Of a stretch of DNA of 64,000 nucleotides, positions 16,059 to 24,226 are shown piece after piece. Under the pieces are notes generated by a model. That model ran no database searches and had not been told where the DNA came from. It worked only from the letters and a program-made list of their open reading frames with translations. The stretch is from Novosphingobium ginsenosidimutans. GTDB lineage: Bacteria > Pseudomonadota > Alphaproteobacteria > Sphingomonadales > Sphingomonadaceae. Both the position numbers and the translations under genes were made by a program. Positions within the stretch are counted from its first letter, which is position 1. Every line of letters begins with the position of its first letter. The stretch spans positions 248,001 to 312,000 of the forward strand of contig NZ_CP042345.1 in NCBI RefSeq assembly GCF_007954425.1, written 5' to 3'.

Positions 16059-16901
16059 ATGGATAGTCTTGTCACCACCGAATGGCTGGCCAATGAAATT
16101 GGCGCCAGCGACCTGCGCATCGTCGATGCCAGCTGGCATATGCCGGCCACAGGCCGCAGCGCGCTCGACGAATACCTGGCGGCCCACATTCCTGGTGCCG
16201 TCTTTATGGACCTGGCCGATCTGGTCGACACCGGTTCGCCGGTCGACAATACCCTTCCTCCGCCGGAAAAGTTCGCCAGCCGCATGCAATCGCTCGGTCT
16301 GGGCGATGGCAGCCGGATCGTGATCTATGATGACAGCGCGGTCAAAACCTCAGCCCGCGCCTGGTTCATGCTCAAGCTGTTCGGCGCGCACAACGTCGCG
16401 ATCCTCGATGGCGGGATTGCGAAGTGGAAGGCCGAAGGTCGCCCGCTGGCCGAGGGCCCCGAAACGCTGCGCCACCGTCATTTCACCGCCTGGCAGGAAG
16501 AGGGCAAGGTCCGCAGCAAGGACCAGATGCTGGCCAATGTTGCGAGCGGGGCCGAACAGGTGCTCGATGCGCGCGGGACCGCCCGGTTTACCGGCGAGGA
16601 AGCCGATCCGCGCCCGCACATCGCGGCTGGCCACATCCCCGGATCGCGCAACCTGCCCTATTCTGCCCTGTTCAATGCCGATGGCACCTTCAAGGACAAG
16701 GCCGGGCTGAAGGAAGCCTTCGCCGGGGCCGGGATCGACCTTAGCAAGCCAATCGTTACCACCTGCGGCAGCGGCGTTACTGCCTGTGTGCTCTTGTTTG
16801 CCATGCACTTGCTGGGCAAGGAAGACGCTAAGCTCTATGACGGTAGCTGGAGCGAGTGGGGGGCCGATCCGGACACGCCGAAGGCGACCGGCGCGGCCTG
16901 A
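16059..16901 (+). CDS. sseA: 3-mercaptopyruvate sulfurtransferase
   Basis: Two-domain rhodanese-fold enzyme of 280 residues that transfers sulfur from 3-mercaptopyruvate to thiol acceptors or cyanide. The N-terminal inactive rhodanese domain (about 5-125) contains HIPGAVFMDLADL. The C-terminal catalytic domain (about 160-275) carries GHIPGSRNLPY and the active-site loop CGSGVTA with C236. That loop sequence distinguishes mercaptopyruvate from thiosulfate sulfurtransferases. The ATG at 16059 follows a GAGGG SD. The gene lies 24 bp before metC, so the two probably form a sulfur amino-acid unit. Confidence 0.92.
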   Translation: MDSLVTTEWLANEIGASDLRIVDASWHMPATGRSALDEYLAAHIPGAVFMDLADLVDTGSPVDNTLPPPEKFASRMQSLGLGDGSRIVIYDDSAVKTSARAWFMLKLFGAHNVAILDGGIAKWKAEGRPLAEGPETLRHRHFTAWQEEGKVRSKDQMLANVASGAEQVLDARGTARFTGEEADPRPHIAAGHIPGSRNLPYSALFNADGTFKDKAGLKEAFAGAGIDLSKPIVTTCGSGVTACVLLFAMHLLGKEDAKLYDGSWSEWGADPDTPKATGAA

Positions 16902-16925
16902 GCAGCGACTACGAACGGATCCGGT

Positions 16926-18152
16926 TTGGCGAAGAAAACACCTGATAATCTAGGTCCCGCAACCCGCCTTGTTGGGGCCGGACGCAGCGCGGAATGGACG
17001 GGCACGCCCAGCCAACCAGGATCGGTGGTCAGCCCGCCGGTGTGGCGCGCCTCGACGCACCTCTATCCCGATTCTGCGGCGGTCCATGCCGGCAAGCCCA
17101 ACGAGGACGGCCACTTCTATTACGGTCGCCGCGGTTCGCCGACCCAGTGGGCACTGGCCGATGCGCTGACCGAGCTGGAGCCGGGTGCAGCCGGGACTGT
17201 GCTGTATCCGTCAGGCGTGGCGGCAGTGGCCGGCGCGCTGTTCTCTGTGCTGCGACCGGGCGATGTCCTGCTGATGACCGACAACGCCTATGAGCCAACC
17301 CGCTCGATGGCGCGTGGGCTGCTTAAGGACATGGGCATTGAAACCCGCTGGTTCGATCCGCTCGATCCCGCCGCCTTTGCCGCCGCTGCTTGCGAACGCT
17401 GCAAGGCCGTGCTGCTGGAAAGCCCCGGCAGCCTGACGCTCGAAGTGCAGGATGTGCCAGCGCTCTCTGCCCTCGCGCGGGAACGCGGCATCGTCGTGGT
17501 GCTCGACAATACCTGGGCCGGACCGCTGGCTTTCCCTGCGCTGGAACGCGGCGCGGACATTGTCGTAATGAGCCTGACCAAGCACGTCGGCGGCCATTCT
17601 GACCTGATGATGGGCAGCGCCGCGGCAGGCGAAAAGTACTACGCCAAGCTGCGCAAGACCGCGCAGAGCCTGGGCCAGGTAGTCTCGCCCGACGATGCCG
17701 CCCTCGCCCTGCGCGGCCTGCGCACGATGGGCCTGCGGCTGGAGCGCGAGACGGCCAGTTCGCTGGCGCTGGCGCAGTGGCTTTCAGCGCGCCTGGAAGT
17801 TGCCCGCGTGCTCAATCCCATGCTGCCGGGATCCCCGGGGCACGAGCTCTGGACCCGCGATTTCTCCGGTGGCTGCGGCCTGTTCAGCCTGGTGTTCAAG
17901 GGCAAGGACGGCAAGGCGCGCGATGCCTTCATCGATGCGCTCACTCTTTTTGGCATCGGCTATTCATGGGGCGGGTTCGAGAGCCTCGTTACCCCGATCG
18001 ATCCGGCGGGCCTGCGGACTGCGACCCGCTGGCCGCTTCCCGGCATGGACGCGGCCGACCGCTTTGGGGTTCGCCTCTCGATCGGACTAGAAGAACAGGC
18101 CGACCTGATCGCCGACCTTGAACGCGGCCTTGCGGCGTGGAGTGCGGCATGA
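16926..18152 (+). CDS. metC: cystathionine beta-lyase
   Basis: PLP enzyme of the trans-sulfuration family, 408 residues, converting cystathionine to homocysteine, pyruvate and ammonia. Signatures: YGRRGSPTQWALADALTELE, LYPSGVAAVAGALFSVL, VVVLDNTWAGPLAFPALERGADIVVMSLTKHVGGHSD (given in parts: VVLDNTWAGP and MSLTKHVGGHSD), with K219 as Schiff-base lysine. The GGHSDLMMG motif favours beta-lyase over gamma-synthase. The start is TTG at 16926, since no in-frame ATG precedes the conserved N-terminus. It overlaps mscS by 4 bp. Confidence 0.9.
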   Translation: MAKKTPDNLGPATRLVGAGRSAEWTGTPSQPGSVVSPPVWRASTHLYPDSAAVHAGKPNEDGHFYYGRRGSPTQWALADALTELEPGAAGTVLYPSGVAAVAGALFSVLRPGDVLLMTDNAYEPTRSMARGLLKDMGIETRWFDPLDPAAFAAAACERCKAVLLESPGSLTLEVQDVPALSALARERGIVVVLDNTWAGPLAFPALERGADIVVMSLTKHVGGHSDLMMGSAAAGEKYYAKLRKTAQSLGQVVSPDDAALALRGLRTMGLRLERETASSLALAQWLSARLEVARVLNPMLPGSPGHELWTRDFSGGCGLFSLVFKGKDGKARDAFIDALTLFGIGYSWGGFESLVTPIDPAGLRTATRWPLPGMDAADRFGVRLSIGLEEQADLIADLERGLAAWSAA

Positions 18153-18976
18153 GCTGGCCGGAATTTCTGGGCTGGCTCGATACGATCGGGTTCGATCTGG
18201 GCGGTTATCACATCTCCTTGCTGGTCGCGTTCAAGATCCTGACCGTGGTCGTCGGGGTAGTCGTGATCGGGTGGACGCTGACCCGGTTCGTGCGCCGGGT
18301 CTTCCGCCGCATGACTCGGCTCGACCTTGCACAACAGGTGCTGGGCGAAAAGCTGGTCAACATCGCCGTCTGGACCGCGCTGGTGCTGATTGGTGTCGAT
18401 ATCCTTGGCATTAACCTGACCGCGCTGACCGTGTTTTCCGGCGCATTTGGCCTGGCCATCGGCTTTGGTTTGCAGAAGACGCTGGGCAACCTGATCTCAG
18501 GGATAATCCTGCTCATGGACCGCTCGATCGAGCCGGGCGACGTGATCGCGGTCGGCACCGGCTCGGACAAGACCGTTGGTAAGGTCAACCGCATCGGCAT
18601 CCGCGCCGTCGCAGTTACCACCCGCGACCACATCAGGTATCTGATCCCGAACGAATTGCTGATGACTTCAGCGGTCGAGAACTGGACCGCCAGCACCAAG
18701 GACGAACGGATGAAGGTGCCCGTCCGCGTGGCTTACGGTACCGACCTTGACCTGGCCGAGCGGCTGATGCTCCAGGCGATCGAGGGCGTGGACCGCGTCC
18801 AGCCAGAGCCCAAGCCGGCAGTCTGGCTGGTCAGTTTCGCCGAAAAAGGCATCGAGTTCGAAATCCAGGTCTCGATCAGCCAACCCGAAATCGGTACCGG
18901 CATGATCCGCTCGGCCATTCTCCGCAATGTCTGGCGCCTCTTTAACGAGAACGGCGTTGTCATCCCGGCCGGCTGA
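18149..18976 (+). CDS. mscS: small-conductance mechanosensitive channel
   Basis: MscS family, 275 residues, an osmotic-release channel of the inner membrane. There are three membrane helices (about 19-45, 63-83, and the pore helix with GAFGLAIGFGLQKTLGNLISGIILLMDRSIEPGD, here split as GAFGLAIGFGLQKTLGNLIS and IILLMDRSIEPGD). The beta domain (about 125-185) contains GKVNRIGIRAVAVTTRDH and IPNELLMTSAVENW, and an alpha-beta C-terminal domain follows. The ATG at 18149 overlaps the metC stop, so it is co-transcribed with the sulfur genes without an obvious metabolic reason. Confidence 0.92.
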   Translation: MSWPEFLGWLDTIGFDLGGYHISLLVAFKILTVVVGVVVIGWTLTRFVRRVFRRMTRLDLAQQVLGEKLVNIAVWTALVLIGVDILGINLTALTVFSGAFGLAIGFGLQKTLGNLISGIILLMDRSIEPGDVIAVGTGSDKTVGKVNRIGIRAVAVTTRDHIRYLIPNELLMTSAVENWTASTKDERMKVPVRVAYGTDLDLAERLMLQAIEGVDRVQPEPKPAVWLVSFAEKGIEFEIQVSISQPEIGTGMIRSAILRNVWRLFNENGVVIPAG

Positions 18977-19052
18977 CCGGGAAAAGCTATCCTAAGCCCC
19001 CGCAAAGGCATTCTGGCTGGCAGCGGCGCGCCCGAAAGCGCACTTGGGCAAG

Positions 19053-19826
19053 ATGAGCAATCCTACTCCCGAGCCCGGAAAGGTCTGGCTGGTCGGCGCT
19101 GGTCCCGGCGATCCTGACTTGTTGACGCTGCGCGCCGCGCGGCTGATCATGCGGGCCAGGCTGATCGTCCACGACGGCCTGGTCGATCCCGCAATTCTCG
19201 CGCTCGCGCGGCCCGAGGCCCGGCTGGTTTCGGTCGCCAAGCGCCGTTCGCGCCACACCATGCCGCAGGAAGAGATCAACGCGCTCCTCGTCCGCGAGGC
19301 GCTGACCGGCAAGGAAGTGGTCCGCCTTAAGGGCGGCGATCCGTTCATCTTCGGACGCGGCGGTGAAGAGGCCGAGGCCTGCCAGGCAGCTGGCGTAGCC
19401 GTCGAAGTGGTCCCCGGCATCAGCGCTGCAATCGGCGCTGCCGCTGCTGCACAAATGCCATTGACCCACCGTCGTTCGGCCTCGGTGGTCAGCTTCGTGG
19501 CCGGCCAGTGCAAGGGCCTTAGCGAACAGAACTGGGCGGGTCTCGCCGGCAAGGGTCGCACCTTGGTCATCTACATGGGCCTTGCCACGGCCGAGGCGAT
19601 TGCCGACAAGCTGATCGAGGACGGTCTGGCACCCGACATGCCGGTCGCGGTGGTGGAGAATGCCACGCGCCCGCAGATGCGCGTCTTGCGCACCAGTCTC
19701 GCCGGACTGCCGGACCTTGTGGCCCGCGCGAAGGTCAAGAGTCCGGCGGTGATCGTGATCGGCGAAGTGACCGCCGAACCCCAAGTTGAAGCGTTGCGCG
19801 CCTTGGCGCTGGAGGCCACGACATGA
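19053..19826 (+). CDS. cobA: uroporphyrinogen-III C-methyltransferase (SUMT)
   Basis: SAM-dependent bismethylation of uroporphyrinogen III to precorrin-2, the first siroheme step. 257 residues, the stand-alone SUMT length without the CysG N-terminal dehydrogenase. Motifs: VWLVGAGPGDPDLLTLRA, VRLKGGDPFIFGRGGEEAE, VVPGISAAIGAAAAAQMPLTH and TLVIYMGLATA. First gene of the sulfite-reduction operon, so it supplies the siroheme of the CysI reductase. The ATG at 19053 is preferred; an in-frame TTG at 19044 is possible. The precorrin-2 dehydrogenase is not in this window. Confidence 0.94.
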   Translation: MSNPTPEPGKVWLVGAGPGDPDLLTLRAARLIMRARLIVHDGLVDPAILALARPEARLVSVAKRRSRHTMPQEEINALLVREALTGKEVVRLKGGDPFIFGRGGEEAEACQAAGVAVEVVPGISAAIGAAAAAQMPLTHRRSASVVSFVAGQCKGLSEQNWAGLAGKGRTLVIYMGLATAEAIADKLIEDGLAPDMPVAVVENATRPQMRVLRTSLAGLPDLVARAKVKSPAVIVIGEVTAEPQVEALRALALEATT

Positions 19827-20119
19827 AGATCTTGACCGGCAATGACCTCAAGACCGGCGCCGTCACTTGGTGGGACGGCGTACAATGGTCGCTCCATGTC
19901 GAAGACGCGGTCGATGTTGGCGATCACGCCGACACGATTCTGGCCCGCGAACTGGCCGCGCGCCGCGTCAACGCCGCCTATGCGATCGACGCGGTGAAGG
20001 ATGAGACCGGGGTGCGCCCCGGCCACATCAAGGAACGCATTCGCGCGCTCGGCCCAACCGTGCGCCCCGACCTGACTTTGAAGCCGGCTGATCCGACCGC
20101 CGGCGATTGGGTGATCTGA
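19823..20119 (+). CDS. DUF2849 protein of the sulfite-reduction operon
   Basis: 98 residues, single domain of unknown biochemical role. Recognised from MKILTGNDLKTGAVTWWDG at the start and its fixed position between SUMT and the siroheme reductase in alphaproteobacterial cys operons. It has no membrane segment, no cysteine and no metal motif. Its start overlaps the SUMT stop by 4 bp and its stop overlaps the cysI start by 1 bp, so expression is tightly coupled. A role in siroheme delivery, or as an electron-transfer accessory in place of CysJ, is a guess. Confidence 0.85.
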   Translation: MKILTGNDLKTGAVTWWDGVQWSLHVEDAVDVGDHADTILARELAARRVNAAYAIDAVKDETGVRPGHIKERIRALGPTVRPDLTLKPADPTAGDWVI

Positions 20120-21747
20120 TGTACAAGTATGACACTTACGACCAGGCAATGGTCGATGCCCGGGTCGAGGAATTCCGCGACCAGGTGCGCCGCCGGCTTG
20201 AAGGCCACATTACCGAGGACCAGTTCAAGCCGCTGCGGCTGATGAACGGGCTCTATCTGCAGCTCCACGCCTATATGCTGCGCGTTGCCATCCCTTATGG
20301 CACGCTGTCAGGTGCGCAGATGCGGATGCTGGGCGATATCGCCGACAAGTATGACCGCGGCTATGGCCACTTCACCACCCGCCAGAACATCCAGTACAAC
20401 TGGATCAAGCTGGAAGAAGCGCCCGACCTGCTGGCCGAGCTCGCATCGGTTGAGATGCATGCGATCCAGACCAGCGGCAATTGCATCCGCAACACCAGTT
20501 CGGACCAGTATGCCGGCGCCGCAGCAGACGAGGTGGTCGATCCCCGGCCCTATGCCGAACTGATCCGCCAGTGGAGCACCTTCCACCCCGAATTCAGCTT
20601 CCTGCCGCGCAAGTTCAAGATGGCGGTAATCGCCTCTGACATCGACCGCGCGGCGATGAAGCTGCACGATATCGGCGTGCAGATTGTGCGGAATGCGGCT
20701 GGCGAGATCGGTGCGGCCTTCTACGTCGGCGGCGGCATGGGCCGCACGCCGATGATTGCGCCGTGCATCAATCCCTTCGTGCCGATCGATCAGTTCATCA
20801 CCTATGCCGAGGCCTGCCTGCGGGTCTACAACCGCCACGGCCGCCGCGATAACAAGTACAAGGCGCGTATCAAGATCCTGGTCCATGAGCTTGGAAAGGA
20901 AGAATATACCCGCCAGGTTGAGGCCGAGTTCGCGCACCTGTTGGCGCAGAACGTCGAACCCCCGCGGGCCGAGCTGGAGCGGATCAAGGCAATGTTTGCC
21001 GATCCGCCGTTTGAAGCTGGTCTTTCCGATGACCTGGACCGCCGCGATCCCGACTTCGCGCTGTGGGTTGACAACAACTGCGTCACCCACAAGCAGCCGG
21101 GCTATATCGCCGCGACGATCAGTCTGAAGCCGGTCGGCGGCATTCCGGGCGACGCGACGGGCGAACAGATGCGGCTGATGGCCGACCTTGCGGCGCAGTA
21201 CTCGTTCGACGAGTTGCGCGTCACCCACGCCCAGAACATCGTCCTGCCGCATGTGAAAAAGGCTGATCTTTACGCGCTGTGGCAGGCGCTGGATGCCAAA
21301 GGCCTCGGCACGGCGAACCTCGACCTGGTCGGCGATATCATCGCCTGCCCGGGGCTCGACTATTGCAGCCTGGCCAATGCCCGCTCGATCCCGGTGGCGC
21401 AGAAGATCAGCCAGCGGTTGGCGGATAGGCAGCAGGAAATCGGTGAGCTGAAGCTCAAGATCTCGGGCTGCATCAATGCCTGCGGCCACCACCACGCCGG
21501 CCACATCGGCATCCTTGGCGTCGACCGCAAGGGGGTGGAGAACTACCAGCTTCTGCTTGGCGGCAGCGAGGCGGCCGACACGTCGCTCGGCACGATCACC
21601 GGGCCCGGTTTCGACGAGGACGGGATCGTGGATGCAGTTGAGAAGGCGACGCAAGTATATCTCGCAAATCGTTCGGATAACGAACGTTTCCTTGATACCT
21701 ACCGCCGCATCGGCATGGCCCCGTTCAAGGAGGCGCTTTATGGCTGA
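20119..21747 (+). CDS. cysI: sulfite reductase, siroheme/4Fe-4S subunit
   Basis: 542 residues; reduces sulfite to sulfide with six electrons. Two ferredoxin-like half domains and two siroheme/4Fe-4S domains of the nitrite/sulfite reductase family. The cluster cysteines are C410 and C416 (ACPGLDYC) and C451 and C455 (SGCINACGHHHAGHIG); the last is the shared siroheme ligand. The substrate-arginine segment YGHFTTRQNIQYNW is present. Nitrite reductase is a possible homology label, but the cysH neighbour argues for sulfite. No flavoprotein CysJ is nearby, so ferredoxin is the likely donor. Confidence 0.93.
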   Translation: MYKYDTYDQAMVDARVEEFRDQVRRRLEGHITEDQFKPLRLMNGLYLQLHAYMLRVAIPYGTLSGAQMRMLGDIADKYDRGYGHFTTRQNIQYNWIKLEEAPDLLAELASVEMHAIQTSGNCIRNTSSDQYAGAAADEVVDPRPYAELIRQWSTFHPEFSFLPRKFKMAVIASDIDRAAMKLHDIGVQIVRNAAGEIGAAFYVGGGMGRTPMIAPCINPFVPIDQFITYAEACLRVYNRHGRRDNKYKARIKILVHELGKEEYTRQVEAEFAHLLAQNVEPPRAELERIKAMFADPPFEAGLSDDLDRRDPDFALWVDNNCVTHKQPGYIAATISLKPVGGIPGDATGEQMRLMADLAAQYSFDELRVTHAQNIVLPHVKKADLYALWQALDAKGLGTANLDLVGDIIACPGLDYCSLANARSIPVAQKISQRLADRQQEIGELKLKISGCINACGHHHAGHIGILGVDRKGVENYQLLLGGSEAADTSLGTITGPGFDEDGIVDAVEKATQVYLANRSDNERFLDTYRRIGMAPFKEALYG

Positions 21748-22168
21748 GGTCCAATTCCGCTTCCGCGATGACGAACCCGTCGCCGATCCTGGCGTCACGG
21801 TCGATGCCTTCGGCGAGCAGACCAACGCCGCCGCCGTCCGGCTTGAGCCGGGTGACGATGCGCGCGATCTGCTCCCGCACCTTGAGCGCCTACAGCTGAT
21901 CGAGGTGAACTTCCCGGTGTTCGGCGATGGCCGCGGCTATTCGGCCGCGCGGATCCTGCGCGAGGCCGGCTACCAAGGCGAACTGCGCGCCGTTGGTGAC
22001 GTGCTGGTTGACCAGCTCGCCTTCCTGCGTCGCTGCGGCTTCGATGCCTTTGCGCCTGAAGTTCCGCTTGATCCGATCGACGCCGAGAACGCCTTCAACC
22101 GCTACTCGGATGTCTACCAGCCAACTACCGATGGGCGCGCAGCGATCTGGAGCAAGCGGCATGGCTGA
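21740..22168 (+). CDS. DUF934 oxidoreductase-associated protein
   Basis: 142 residues, family DUF934. The conserved core is PHLERLQLIEVNFPVFGDGRGYSAARILRE (quoted parts: IEVNFPVFGDGRGYSAA) followed by GELRAVGDVLVDQLAFLRRCGFDAF. It sits between cysI and cysH as in many proteobacterial sulfur operons, overlapping cysI by 8 bp and cysH by 8 bp. It has no cofactor motif. An accessory role in sulfite or APS reduction is inferred purely from this conserved context. The ATG at 21740 is the only start that fits the domain boundary. Confidence 0.85.
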   Translation: MAEVQFRFRDDEPVADPGVTVDAFGEQTNAAAVRLEPGDDARDLLPHLERLQLIEVNFPVFGDGRGYSAARILREAGYQGELRAVGDVLVDQLAFLRRCGFDAFAPEVPLDPIDAENAFNRYSDVYQPTTDGRAAIWSKRHG

Positions 22169-22946
22169 ACCGGCACGGCGCATTGACAAGCTTCACACCG
22201 GCCCGCGCTTTACCGCGGCCGATGTCGATGCGCTCAACTCGCGCTTTGCCGACGTACCGACCATCGCCATGCTCCGCGCGGTGCTGCGCGAGGGACTGGC
22301 GGGTGACGTCGCCGCCGTTTCCAGCTTCGGCGCGGAAAGCGCGGTGCTGCTGCACCTGATCGCCACGATCGATCGCTCGGTCCCGGTGCTGTTCCTTGAT
22401 ACCGGCAAGCACTTCCCCGAAACGCTGGACTATCGCGATACGGTGATGAAGCGCCTGGGCATGACCAACCTGGTCAACCTGACGCCCAATGCCGAGGCCC
22501 TCGCCGCGCGTGATGGCACTGGCCTGCGCTGGTCCTATGACCCTGACGGCTGTTGCGAAATCCGCAAAGTTCAGCCGCTGGCCGCGGCCCTCACCCATTT
22601 CGATGCCAGCTTTACCGGCCGCAAGGGCTTCCAGAGCGCGACCCGCGCCGGGCTCCAGACCTTCGAACTCGACCAGACCGATGCCCAGGGCCGGCTCAAG
22701 ATCAATCCGCTTGCCACCTGGTCAAGCGGCCAGGTCAGCGCCTATTTCGAGGCCACCGGCCTCCCGGCTCATCCGCTGGTTGCGCAAGGCTATCCCTCAA
22801 TCGGCTGCTCCCCCTGCACCACCAAGGTCGCGCCGGGCGAAGACCCGCGCTCGGGCCGCTGGAAGGGCTGGGACAAAACCGAATGCGGCATCCACGTCGA
22901 CGGCGCCGCCGAGGCGCTGCCGCCGGGTTACGATCCGGCGTTCTAA
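22161..22946 (+). CDS. cysH: adenylyl-sulfate (APS) reductase type CysH
   Basis: 261 residues; thioredoxin/glutathione-dependent reduction of activated sulfate to sulfite. The PP-loop-like domain starts VSSFGAESAVLLHLI. Four cluster cysteines, C131-C132 (CCEIRKVQPL) and C216/C219 (IGCSPCT), mark the 4Fe-4S APS-reducing type rather than the cluster-free PAPS reductase. The catalytic C242 lies in the C-terminal KTECGIHVDG. Last gene of the operon, supplying sulfite to CysI. It converges with the LuxR-type regulator gene, the two ends overlapping by 4 bp. Confidence 0.93.
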   Translation: MAEPARRIDKLHTGPRFTAADVDALNSRFADVPTIAMLRAVLREGLAGDVAAVSSFGAESAVLLHLIATIDRSVPVLFLDTGKHFPETLDYRDTVMKRLGMTNLVNLTPNAEALAARDGTGLRWSYDPDGCCEIRKVQPLAAALTHFDASFTGRKGFQSATRAGLQTFELDQTDAQGRLKINPLATWSSGQVSAYFEATGLPAHPLVAQGYPSIGCSPCTTKVAPGEDPRSGRWKGWDKTECGIHVDGAAEALPPGYDPAF

Positions 22947-23437
22947 AGCAAATCTTCGAGGAACAGGCTGACCAAACCGGCCTGGCTCGTCACCCCGGCC
23001 TTGGCATAGACCTGGCTGAGCTGGGCCCGGACCGTGCCCTGCGCCGCCCCGCGCAAGGCGGCAATCTCCGCTGCATCGCAGCCTTTCAGCGCAAACAGCG
23101 CCACGTCGCTCTCGGCCGCGGTCAGGCCCCAGTCGGCAAAGCGCGCCGCGATGTGTTCGCTGAGCGCACCCCGGGCGATGTCGAGCGCCTGCTCGCGCTG
23201 CTGCGCCTCAGCCAGCAGGCGGCGGACATGGGCCGCGCCGACAAACACCCCGGCCAGCAGGGCAAAGGCAATCAGCGCCTCGATCAGAATATGGGCAGTC
23301 ACCCCATCGGCAGCGAAGTCACCCAAGGCATCGGCCACAAAGAACACTGCCGCCACCGCCTGGACCGCAACAACGCCCGCGACCAGCAAGGCCTGCCGGT
23401 CGCGGCGTTGTCTGATCTGGCTTACCCTGTTCGTCAT
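22943..23437 (-). CDS. membrane-tethered LuxR-type regulator
   Basis: 164 residues. Two hydrophobic helices (about 17-37 and 47-70, reading QALLVAGVVAVQAVAAVFFV and ILIEALIAFALLAGVFVGA) precede a short coiled linker and a C-terminal LuxR/GerE helix-turn-helix (about 103-160: LTAAESDVALFALKGCDAAEIAALRGAAQGTVRAQLSQVYAK, key residues E107, V109 and the recognition helix GTVRAQLSQVYAKAG). There is no receiver domain, so this looks like a one-component membrane sensor. It is encoded 11 bp downstream of cytochrome b561, suggesting redox or electron-transport sensing. The start at 23437 avoids overlap with that gene. Confidence 0.75.
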   Translation of the reverse strand: MTNRVSQIRQRRDRQALLVAGVVAVQAVAAVFFVADALGDFAADGVTAHILIEALIAFALLAGVFVGAAHVRRLLAEAQQREQALDIARGALSEHIAARFADWGLTAAESDVALFALKGCDAAEIAALRGAAQGTVRAQLSQVYAKAGVTSQAGLVSLFLEDLL

Positions 23438-23448
23438 GCCCCGTTCCG

Positions 23449-24120
23449 TCAGGTCCGGCGGTTGCCCCCCGGGATCATCGCCCCCACCACCTCGCGGCCT
23501 GAGCGGCGGGTTTCGAACACCACGCCGGCGAGATGCAGGGCAATCAGGACATAGAGCAAGTTGACCGCGATTTCGTGCATTTCTTCCAGCCACTCTTCGC
23601 CTTCGCTCTCAGCACCCTCGCCGGCCTCCTCGCCTTCGTCCTCACCCGCTTCCTCGGCCCTGGCCGAAGGAATGACCGTCTGCAGGATCGCGGCGGCAAC
23701 CTCGCCCTGCTCGCCATGCTCACCCTTGACCGCTGCCGGATCGGAGGGCGGCGGGCCGGACATCGCAATCCCGCTGGCCACGATCACCGCCAGCGTCGCC
23801 CAGATCGCATAGGCCATCAGCGCGCCAAGCGGATTGTGCGACTGGTGGCGGACCACCTCGCCCCGGCGGATCTCGCCCAGGTGATTTGTGGCCCGCGCGA
23901 GGCTGGGGGGGAAGGCCGCAAAGCGGGCCTCGCGCGGACCGACCAGACCCCACAGCAAGCGCAAGGCAAGCAGCGCGGCCAGGCCATAGCCAACCCAGAT
24001 ATGCCAGCCCGAGCCCTCTTCGGTGACAATCGCATTGCCGATGACCGCGCCAACGATGCCCCAATGGGTCAGCTTGACGATCGGATCCCAGCGGCGCGGC
24101 TTGGTCAGTGCATTGGTCAT
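23449..24120 (-). CDS. cytochrome b561-type membrane cytochrome
   Basis: 223 residues, Ni/Fe-hydrogenase-like b-type cytochrome. Four membrane helices: the first contains H in VKLTHWGIVGAVIGNAI, the second GYGLAALLALRLLWGLVGPR, the third follows HQSHNPLGALMAYAIWATL, the last ALHLAGVVFETRRSGREVV with the second heme-ligand His. An acidic, glutamate/glycine-rich insertion (about 145-190, reading EAGEDEGEEAGEGAE) lies before the last helix and is unusual. The ATG at 24120 has AGGAG nine bases upstream. Probably passes electrons between quinol and a periplasmic partner that is not visible here. Confidence 0.85.
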   Translation of the reverse strand: MTNALTKPRRWDPIVKLTHWGIVGAVIGNAIVTEEGSGWHIWVGYGLAALLALRLLWGLVGPREARFAAFPPSLARATNHLGEIRRGEVVRHQSHNPLGALMAYAIWATLAVIVASGIAMSGPPPSDPAAVKGEHGEQGEVAAAILQTVIPSARAEEAGEDEGEEAGEGAESEGEEWLEEMHEIAVNLLYVLIALHLAGVVFETRRSGREVVGAMIPGGNRRT

Positions 24121-24186
24121 TGTCCCGGCTCCTGGCGAGTTGCTGGAGCCGTCGATGGGCGGTGTGGGACCGATGGGCCAGTGCAC

Positions 24187-24216
24187 AGCCGCTTAGCCTG
24201 GTCGCAATAAGCGGCT
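24187..24216 (-). terminator. hairpin between the SDR and cytochrome b561 genes
   Basis: Inverted repeat AGCCGCTTA/TAAGCGGCT (9 bp) with a 12-nt loop, in the 106-bp gap after the SDR stop and before the cytochrome start. No U-run follows, so termination is plausible but not certain. Confidence 0.4.
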
Positions 24217-24226
24217 GCTTAGGTGC

